Assembly (NCBI RefSeq): GCF_030272615.1 | Contig: NC_081411.1 | Location: 42,335,140 to 42,399,139 of the forward strand | Length of the DNA: 64,000 nucleotides | Direction of reading: 5' to 3' | DNA from: Cryptomeria japonica | Taxonomy: Eukaryota > Streptophyta > Pinopsida > Cupressales > Cupressaceae | In this document: positions 56,176 through 64,000 of the stretch, piece by piece | Numbering within the stretch: position 1 is the first letter of the stretch | How the letters are laid out: every line of letters begins with the position of its first letter | Notes under the pieces: model-generated | Seen by the model: the letters and a program-made list of their open reading frames with translations, nothing else | The model's database searches: none | Told to the model about the DNA's origin: nothing | Program-made: the position numbers and the translations under genes

Positions 56176-58080
56176 TGTAATGTCCCCTTCTCATTGATGA
56201 CCTTCCAGTGGTCCATTAGCCTATTCCTGAGACCCGTAGGCTAGGTGGAATGAAGAATGAGGGTCCAGCATTGATGAAATGAGGACTTACTATTTTTAGT
56301 AAGTTAGGGAATGGCTATTTTGGTGATACTGTCCTACTGAGCTCTCCATGATCCGTCTTTAGGCGTGAAGATCATGCTTTTCGGAGCATTAGTTCTTGAC
56401 TTACTATTTTTAGTAAGTGGCAATGTGGCATAATTCTATTTTTGGTAGTGGACAGGGTCCTGATTCTACAACAGTTATGTGGTCTTCCTGGCTCAGTTTC
56501 ATCCTAGTTTTGACAGTAATCAGTACGGGAGTCATATGTGACACAATTAAATATTATTTCCTTATCCTAAGGTTTAATATTTAATTAATCTGATTAATTG
56601 CTACTGATTATTGAATTTGGGATTAATGTTTATATTCTCCTAAGTATTTGGCAAATTTCATGTTTAATAAAGAGATGTCGAAATTATTGAGAGAGATATT
56701 ATTTTATTACTTATCTCTAATGTTGCTAAGTGAATTTCATGGGTCCATGCCTTTTGGCATGAGAGTTGAATTAAGAGGATGGCGCCACTCTTGGGGTCCA
56801 CATGGGGTGGAATGAAATGCAAATGAGAGAAGTTGAGTTTGAGGGAATTTGCATTTGGTTTTGATGGTGTGAAGTTAAAAATAAGAGACTTGGGCTCCCA
56901 TTTGCATCATCTTGAAAAATTGTAATGTTATGTTGTCGGTTTGGCGATAGAACTTGAGGCTTCGAAGTGCGTCTCCCTAGTGCTTCTCAGTTTCATACTT
57001 GAAACATAGTACCTAGATGTGTGTTGTATTTTACTACATTCTCAGATCTGCCTTAGACATTTTTTGGTGTTGAAGTGATTCTGGAGACTTGCTGGTTTGC
57101 CTGTGGTTGAAGTACCTTTTCGATCATACCTCTCTGCTGAAGCGACTGATGGTTATGGGTATCATCTCTCCCTTCCTTCCCAGCACTGGCGATATACTTT
57201 GTGAGTTTATAGCTTGTTTGTTTGAGTTTTGAATTTTCTATGTTAAACCGAAATTCTTAAGCATAGCGTGGGTTTCTGTTTTGCATTGGGATGCATGCAA
57301 AATTAATATGGGGTTGTTTGGATTGTGGTTTTAGTTGGTTGTTGTTGCACGAGATATATTGTGGGTTTGGGACTAGTTTGAAGTGATTTGGATATATTTT
57401 GAGGGAGTTATGAGCATTTTAGCATTTCCATAGGCTGTTGATTTGTAATTCCAGCCTGCAGATTGGTTGTAGCCAAAATTCATGTTCTTATTGATAATAA
57501 TCTACATTACTCTCCTTCTCTTATCTCTATTTTTGTAAGGTTAAGTAGTAGTATTACTAACTAGTTCTACTTTGTAACTCTCATCCCACTGAAAAAGTGG
57601 AAGAGGCTGGCTTGCCGCCTACTATCAAGCAAATTTTTAATTTTTGTCCTCCCACTGCATAAGTGGTCGAGTGATAGTTATGTGTAATGGTCCTCTCGCT
57701 GCATAAGTGATCGAGTTGAGGTTGTTATGTAATTGCAGTCCTCCCGCTGAAATATTGCAGTTGAGTGATTCTTATTTTTGTGTATCTCACTTGGTTGGTT
57801 CACCGCCAAATTTCCTTGTTTTCCCGCTGGATAAGTGGAAGGGGCTGGCTTGCCACCCAATCATTGCATTGTATTTCAGTTTCTTAAGCTAATGATCCCC
57901 TCAACACCGTATGCTCTCACCTTCCCATATTGGGCACTTGGTGATGAGAAAGTGGAAGGGTCACTTTCCCAACATGTTTCTGTTTATGATTTCTAACCTT
58001 AACGGGTTAATTTCTTGTTGATGTTTATTGTTGGCCTTAAAAATAAAAAAAATAAAAACAAAAAAAACTAGGATATTACA
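56176..58080 (+). repeat. 3' LTR (1,905 bp)
   Basis: Starts TGTAATGTCCCC, ends GATATTACA, followed by AACAT. Collinear with the 5' LTR once the nested unit is removed. Its TATA box reads TAAAAATA (56876-56883), and the tail has an A-rich run near 58040-58068. Confidence 0.93.
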
Positions 58081-58085
58081 AACAT

Positions 58086-58678
58086 ATACCAATTTCACAT
58101 AACCATCATGATGGAAACAAATTTAAAACAAGTATTAAACATACAATGCAAATGAATAGCAAAGCATACCACAAGAAAATAATAAATGTACCCTAGGAAA
58201 ACCCTTTCAAGAGAAAAATACAACTTTGAAAATAACCCACACAAATCAACATGTTCTTTAAAAAAATTATTAAAATACATTTATATCATCTCCATTCAAG
58301 CCCACTAAAGCATCAAGAAAATCAATTGCACTCCTCTATGTGAACAAGTAAATGAGAATCATATAGCTGCACATCCTAATTTATGTTTCCTATAATCACA
58401 TATGCAACTTCCAAGAGATGCTCAATTTAAACTCGAACTAATAATCTAAAGGTTCAACAAGTCCATATTAACAACTATTCATGTATTTTATTCTACAAAA
58501 TAAGCTTACACAAAACCACTATGTGGTATTATGTAAACCATGTGCCTATAAAAATATGAATTCACTAAAAAATGATCCTAAATTAAATATTCATCGAGAA
58601 ATCTCTTATAAAAGATACATGTTCCCTCAAGATTGCCTAATTCATGTGGTGTTCATGCATCTCTTGATGGACAACAAT
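58086..58678. other. spacer between the gypsy and copia-like elements
   Basis: No gene supported. This would have been continuous with 45,671 and leftward before the gypsy insertion. It ends in ACAAT, a candidate target duplication for the next element. Confidence 0.5.
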
Positions 58679-59848
58679 TGTTAGGCCCAATATGGAAAGC
58701 TAATGTATTGAGAGGGGAGGGGTGAATCAGTACTTCAAATCCTTTCTTCAACAATATCTTTACTGTTAAGCATAAACTTAATATTGTTGTAACATAACAT
58801 AAAGCTAAAACAAATAAATAACAATCATACATGATTCACTCCATAACACATATATTTTGGTTACACAGAAACTCTTGGTTAGAGAGAAAAACTTTGGTGG
58901 GGATGGCACCCACACTTCACTACTGCAATAATAAAGGTTGCTCGGTTAGAGCTACATGTTTAGCTATTTCTGATAGCTTACCCTGTTAGGAGTATCAATA
59001 TCTATTAGATCTACCTTGCTAAAGGATTTTACAACACTTAATCTAAATGTTGCACCTGGTTAAAGGCTTTACAATTTATAGACTTTGTTAGAGTCTTTTA
59101 CCCTGTTAAAGGTTTCTCTTACAACTTCAAAATATTACAATAAAATCATTACAAATATCTACAACTTCACATCTAAAATGTTATAGCAGATTCTATGCAC
59201 TCAAATAAGATTACCTTTCTTATAGCATACCTCGCTAACCCATAATGTAACTCAGTAAACCCTTCTGTTTACTCTGTTCTTTGACTATTCTTTGAAATGC
59301 TTCTCGGTGACCTTTGTGTTTCTGTAACAGTCATAACACTTAGTGCTTTCTTATGTATCACACATGTCTTGCTTCATACACTCATACCTAATCCTTATTT
59401 CATGTTGTATAAATAGATCTCTTATGACGGTGATCTGATTCATTGCTTTGATCTTACAAACATGATTTATCGAATGAATAACTATACAAAATATTTCATT
59501 GGTTAAGTGACCTTGAAATCATACAAAATCTTGAAGTGCAATTTCCAATGTGATAACGGTTCTTTGTACCTCGATCTTGTAACACATTTCCATATGTATG
59601 TCCAGGTTCAATGAATTTGGTAACACACTTCACTCAGTGTATATCAACTTGGTGTATCATCTTTGCTGCTTGGTAGTCATAGAATATTACTCGATAGACT
59701 ACTCGGTGTATACTGGGCTCTGTGACTACTTTCTTCTATAACTGACTGTACTGTGTATACGGACTGAATATTTCGGTAGTGGTAACCGACTAGAGTATAT
59801 AGAATGACTTTGGATATAAAACTAATGGCAACTTGATAAGTAGTAACA
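58679..59848 (-). repeat. 3' LTR of a copia-like element
   Basis: On the minus strand the LTR starts TGTTACTACTTATC (59848) and ends ATTGGGCCTAACA (58679), with TGTTA/TAACA inverted ends. A polypurine tract immediately precedes it. A minus-strand TATA-like CTATAAATTG lies near 59082. The matching 5' LTR is not in the window, so the element extends past 64000 or is incomplete. ACAAT at 58674-58678 would be one half of the target duplication. Confidence 0.75.
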
Positions 59849-59860
59849 ATCTCCCCTTTT
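59849..59860 (-). other. polypurine tract
   Basis: AAAAGGGGAGAT on the minus strand, directly before the LTR, identical to the motif at 17763 in the plus-strand relic. A similar CAAAAAAGGGGAGTGAG lies at about 60186-60202. Confidence 0.75.
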
Positions 59861-60211
59861 GACATTAGTTGAGATGTTTGACAAAACTACTTTCAAAGTC
59901 ATAACTCAATAATCTATATACTTACAAAATTTGACTAAACAGACAGTCTATACAATAGTCAATGAAATAGTATATTTAGATATACTCCCCTTATCAATAT
60001 ACTGTACAAAACTCTAATTGTGTATGCTCGGTGATCAATGTTCTATGATAACTGTTCAGTTCACTGCTCTGTTCTCTGTTCCCTATTAAAATTTACTTTG
60101 ACTCTGTATTTGAATACTCTGTTTTGCTTGGTATATACTCCCCCTGTATACTACATTCCCCTGTATACTTTGATACTATACTCACTCCCCTTTTTTGACA
60201 AACATCTAAAC
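59861..60211. other. untranslated spacer between orphan ORF and polypurine tract
   Basis: Non-coding on both strands as far as I can see; a second purine-rich run lies close to the ORF stop. Confidence 0.5.
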
Positions 60212-63200
60212 TTAGTTACCATTTGGTGGTGGCAACTGGTCAAAAATGGATTTGTACTTTGTTTGTGCGTCAGTAAGAGCGGCAAAGAGGGCATTCTTGA
60301 CACTGTCCATAAGTGAATTCTGAGCTGTAATGTCAACTAACAGTGAAATTAATCCATCTAATGTGCTTCCCTCTTGCTGAGTGGATAGGGAGGTAGCCTT
60401 GTTGATCTGCTCTTAGATGGATGAAAGATGAGGAAGGAATAATGTTTGAAGTGTCATTATGTCCATCCTTATCTTGTGTTCTTCATTCCTTAGTTCCAAT
60501 TGTTGAGCCATGAGTTGTTGTAGCTTGGTATAAAAATTCTGAATGGAATGTGGCTCAGTGGTCAACTTACTTGAGAGATTGGTGATCTCTTTCTCAATTA
60601 CTTTTGTTTTATTTTTAATGTCCTTAATGAATAAAGAGAATGTGCAGAGTTTCTAAAATAAATAAAGAATGTGCTTAAGTTGAGGGGTCAACTCAGCAAT
60701 AAATTTGACAAGTTTAACTTTGCCAATAGCTATAGCCTTCTGTACCTCTTCAATCATCTTAGCAGTGAGCTCCTTGTCCTTCAATTTGCTCAAATATTTC
60801 GATGCATCTACTCCAGATGTCTCTATCTTGGTTAGGAGTTCATCCAGTTGAACATGGATGGTTGCATCTGTTGTCACTGTAGCTTTAGGTAGCATATCAG
60901 TTAAGAGTGCTTTCACCTTCTGAAGTACTTTATTTTTCTTTTGAATAGCCATTTGCTTCTCTTGTTCGGCTTTGGCTTTGCATAGTTCACCAAAATCAAT
61001 GAGTGCTTGCCCTTTTAATTTAGATATATCTACATTTGGCAACACGATTGGTTTTGAAAAATCAACTTTGAAACTATGCTTTTTCATTTTCTTTTCTTTA
61101 CCTTTCATCGATGGAACTAAGACAATGGCTTGTGAGGCGTGTTGACCCTCGATAGGTTGCTCAGTAGAGACAACACTTTGGTCGGTTACTTTAGCCTCTG
61201 AAGTGTCCTTTGGTGCCTCTGTGCTTGGTGTCTCAGTTGCAACATTTTCGGTGCTAGAAGGAGCTTGTGAGGTCTGTTCTTGAGAAGTACCTTCTCTTGC
61301 TATAGACTTGTGACCTTCTGTGCCTTGTTCCGTATCCTAAGGGGCCTTAGTTGAGATAGGTTGATTGACCGGAGGATAGGTCTGAACTTGTTCCAAAACT
61401 GACTCACTAGATACAAGTTGGGCATAAGAGTTCCCTTCTATCATTTCATGTTTCGGTGCCTCTGTATCCATGATATCTTCATCTTCTTGTATGGTGTTAG
61501 TAGGGTCTTGCTCGGTGACATCAAGATCTTGCTCAGTGACATCAACTATTTCAACTTCAACTTGCTCACCAGCATCCTTGATGTGAAATATTTCCTGCCA
61601 CTTTTCCTTTGTCTCTTTCTCTACTTCCAGATAAAGTCCATTCATCAATTTTAAAGCTTTTTGCTTGACTAGGAAGCTTTTGTGGTAGTTTGTCAGATTT
61701 TCTTTGATTTCATCTACCAACATGTCTGGAAAGAGATGTACCAAACTTCTTTCTCTAATCTATTTTCCTGAGTCCATTGCATATTTCCACCTATTGTCAA
61801 TATGCACATACAATTCTTTTGGAAGAGAATTAGATACTTCCAATGGGACCAATCAGAATTTCAGAAGTGTGCAGATGACAACTTCTTCTATTTGTCTCTT
61901 TTCGACATCATTTCTGGATTCATACTTAACATATCTGAATGATCCAAATCCACCATATTGCTTCAGATTAGCACAAAAATTTTCAACACTATGTACATTT
62001 ACCTTCTTGCTCTTGACAATCTGAAATTTACTTGCATCTTCAAATTCGGTGTCACTAGACTCTTTTGCCAAAATGAGTCTCTAAGTAGATTTCTTGTAAG
62101 TTTTTGTTACCTTGGGTGCGGCAACACTCTTTGTTTTCTTACTCGGTGAAGCTGTAGATGCTCTTGTATTAGGTCGCTTTGCTGGAGGAGTCGGTGATAC
62201 CTTTGATGTATCCAGCTTCTTCCTTTTCAATACTTTCCCTTTAGGCAATTTGGTGCTCAATGTTATAGCTGCCTCTTGGGTTTTAGATTCCTCTTCGGTA
62301 ATGGCTATAGTGCCCTTGACAAGTGTGGAGGAAGAATCTTCTCCAAATTTCTTCCTTAATGCCTTAATCATCTTTGTTGCCTTCCTTGTAGCTTTGGGTA
62401 CTACAATGCTCATTTTTACTTTTTCCTTCACTTCTTCATATGTTCCATACCTCAGCTCGGTAGCATGCCTTGGTAAAGTGAGGAATGCATCTATCTGTTG
62501 TTGTATGATGTCAAAATCAATCTCATAACCCATAGGTGGAAAAGATTGAGTTCTTGGTTCCACAACATTCATATAACAGTAATCAGTGTCTACTTCAAAA
62601 CATATGTCATCCTTGTATTTTTCCACTAGCTGGGGTGGAATTCTATGCCTGTTATGCATCTTCTCTTGAAACTTGCTAAAATAATCATCCATAATATCAT
62701 TAAAGTTATCACCTAGATGTTTGATGTAGTCATTGATTTGATGGGTGATTGGTTGGTGTAGCTCCCAAACTACTTTACCGACTGATGGAAAGAATTTTTC
62801 AAAATAGAAAAACATGCAAACTAACATTGATCCAAACTTCAATGTATTCACCGAGTTGTTCTTCTTCAGCTTCCTTATGGTGTTCAGATTCTCGAACAAG
62901 TTTTTTAGCAATACTTCACAAAGATCAATTTTCATTCCCTTTTTCACAATTTTGTATGCTAGGTCGACTGCTGCACATGGTACATTGTTTTCCCTTGCCG
63001 ATTGGAAGAAATAGTAACCTTTTACTCTAATGGCAAACTTTAGCTCTGCATCAGTGACATTGTTCAATTTTAGTCCCCTGCAATCAGATTCTACTATGGT
63101 TAAACTGATCAATTCCTTCTGTGATATCATTTTCTGGGCTCGGGCATGATCATAAATAGGGTAACCAGTGATCAAATGAATGATTTCCTTGGTGATCTTA

Positions 63201-63574
63201 AATGGTTGCTCTTCTAGCCACATGAAGTCATCATGAACTCTGCTCAGAACAAACTTGACCCACTGGGGTTTGAATACATGGGGATAGGTTAGGGCTTCAA
63301 TCAATCTCTTGATTTTAATGTGTTTGTACTTGCTATCCAATTTCCTATCAGTGCAGAATTTATCATAGGTGTCTTTGATTTCAACATGACCTAGTTCTTC
63401 AACTTGACATTTGGTGAAGAATCTAACATCCTCAACTAATAAAACTTTATCCAGAATGAGTGAAAATGCAGTTTTGTCATCTAGTTCAGATGCAATTTTG
63501 GGAGTTAGAGAATATTTCAGTGAGGGCTTTTCAATGTTCTTAACAACAACGGGATTCTGGATCTTAGGTGCCAT
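60212..63574 (-). pseudogene. orphan retroelement ORF, 1,120 codons with six stops
   Basis: Starts with ATG at 63574 ('MAPKIQNPVVVKNIEKPSLK') and keeps one frame to a TAA at 60212. Interruptions are TAG 62081, TGA 61853, TAG 61760, TAG 61337, TAG 60653 and TAA 60413. Residues 1-390 are globular and helical ('KITKEIIHLITGYPIYDHAR', 'IDLCEVLLKNLFENLNTIRK', 'LKFGSMLVCMFFYFEKFFPS'). A Lys/Ser/Pro-rich basic stretch follows ('KRPNTRASTASPSKKTKSVA'), then a Thr/Glu-rich middle with a duplicated 'DVTEQDLDVTEQDP', and a Lys/Leu-rich helical end. The layout and length parallel the intact 1,079 aa ORF at 32538. A decayed homologue lies at 16040-17750. It is the 3'-most gene before the polypurine tract and LTR. 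The domain resembles plant transposon-protein families only in general pattern. Function unknown. Confidence 0.75.
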
Positions 63575-64000
63575 TGCCGATTAACACAAGATCCTTAGGG
63601 TTTGAAGATTTTCAAATGGCAGATGCTTCACACTTAGCAGATAATAATGTAGCATCGTAAATTGTACGCACTTGCTAGGGTGGTACAATTTCACACCTAG
63701 TTTAGCACCCGCCTTAGTGCATTTTACATTTGCATTGCATTTCTCCTTTAGCACTTAATTGATCAAATTAATTAGGTCTAAGGTCCTATTTCATCGTCCT
63801 CTACATCATAAAGTTGGGCCCTTTCATTAAAGTGTGCCCTTTTCATTTTATTCCTCCAATACATCACTCAATCAAAAACCCTAATTAAGTCCTATTTTGA
63901 GCTTGGGGGCTTGGTTTCGGGGGTCAAAACATCTCAAAATCACCTTTAACTTCGGGATTCTCTCTAAAATCATCATATCCGATGGCCCTGAAAATTTGGT
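63575..64000. other. upstream region of the orphan ORF, repeat-like
   Basis: No gene. GGTACAATTTCACACC near 63682 and TTTAGCACCCGCC nearby look like parts of another LTR family, but no boundary can be set before the window ends. Confidence 0.35.

Larger units (their letters stand above)
45677..58080 (+). mobile_element. Ty3-gypsy chromovirus-like element with nested insertion
   Basis: The element runs from TGTAATGTCCCC (45677) to GATATTACA (58080) and is flanked by AACAT at 45672-45676 and 58081-58085. It has two LTRs, a tRNA-Met-type primer site, gag, protease, a deleted RT, RNase H, integrase with a chromodomain-like tail and a polypurine tract, all on the plus strand. Premature stops, frameshifts and the RT deletion make it non-autonomous. 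By eye its LTRs differ at about 26 of the first ~470 positions, mostly transitions, so the insertion is not recent. Confidence 0.92.

Noticed and set aside
62112-62528. 138-codon plus-strand hydrophobic ORF resembling a membrane protein
   Set aside because: Antisense to the orphan-ORF Lys/Ser-rich region; apparent hydrophobicity comes from reverse-complemented Lys/Glu codons.
1-64000. tRNA, rRNA, snRNA or organellar insertions
   Set aside because: I saw no cloverleaf with anticodon context, no rRNA core sequence and no chloroplast or mitochondrial gene segment.

Overview
The window looks like repeat-dominated nuclear DNA of a seed plant. A large-genome gymnosperm (conifer, possibly a yew or Cryptomeria-type cupressophyte) fits best. 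This rests on the density of old nested LTR retrotransposons, the retroelement families themselves, a plant LINE with a C-terminal RNase H, and PPR fragments. The species call is inference. No intact host gene was found. Almost all reading frames are decayed mobile-element genes. The one exception is an uninterrupted frame of 1,079 codons at 32538-35777.

Layout, left half. 1-8.3 kb holds decayed coding stretches, including one with a recognisable intron, a minus-strand Ty3-gypsy integrase relic, and an LTR fragment. 8.4-14.2 kb is a plus-strand gypsy gag-protease relic between two LTR-like arms in inverted orientation. 14.9-17.8 kb is a plus-strand copia-like relic: four zinc knuckles, then a decayed orphan frame and a polypurine tract. 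17.85-23.1 kb is a minus-strand gypsy relic. Its order, read 5' to 3', is LTR start, orphan-ORF C-terminus, TATA box, gag tail, protease, extra RNase H, RT, RNase H. 23.1-28.1 kb holds further minus-strand relatives, including a second LTR start of the same superfamily.

Layout, right half. 29191-36827 is a 7.6 kb TG...CA unit with a GGTCG target duplication. It carries a phased array of palindromes (about 166 bp period), a TATA box and the intact orphan ORF, but shows no terminal direct repeat. 37.1-44 kb holds PPR pseudogene pieces and an internally deleted LINE. 45677-58080 is a plus-strand gypsy chromovirus bounded by AACAT duplications. Its 5' LTR is split by a 4.0 kb solo LTR with GGTTC duplications. 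58679-63574 is the 3' end of a minus-strand copia-like element whose orphan frame (1,120 codons, six stops) resembles the relic at 16-17.7 kb.

The most interesting signal is the family of roughly 1,100-residue orphan ORFs attached to LTR elements. One copy is intact and appears to sit inside a giant LTR, with a chromatosome-length palindrome array upstream of its probable promoter. All boundaries, frames and motifs were read by eye; no homology search was run.
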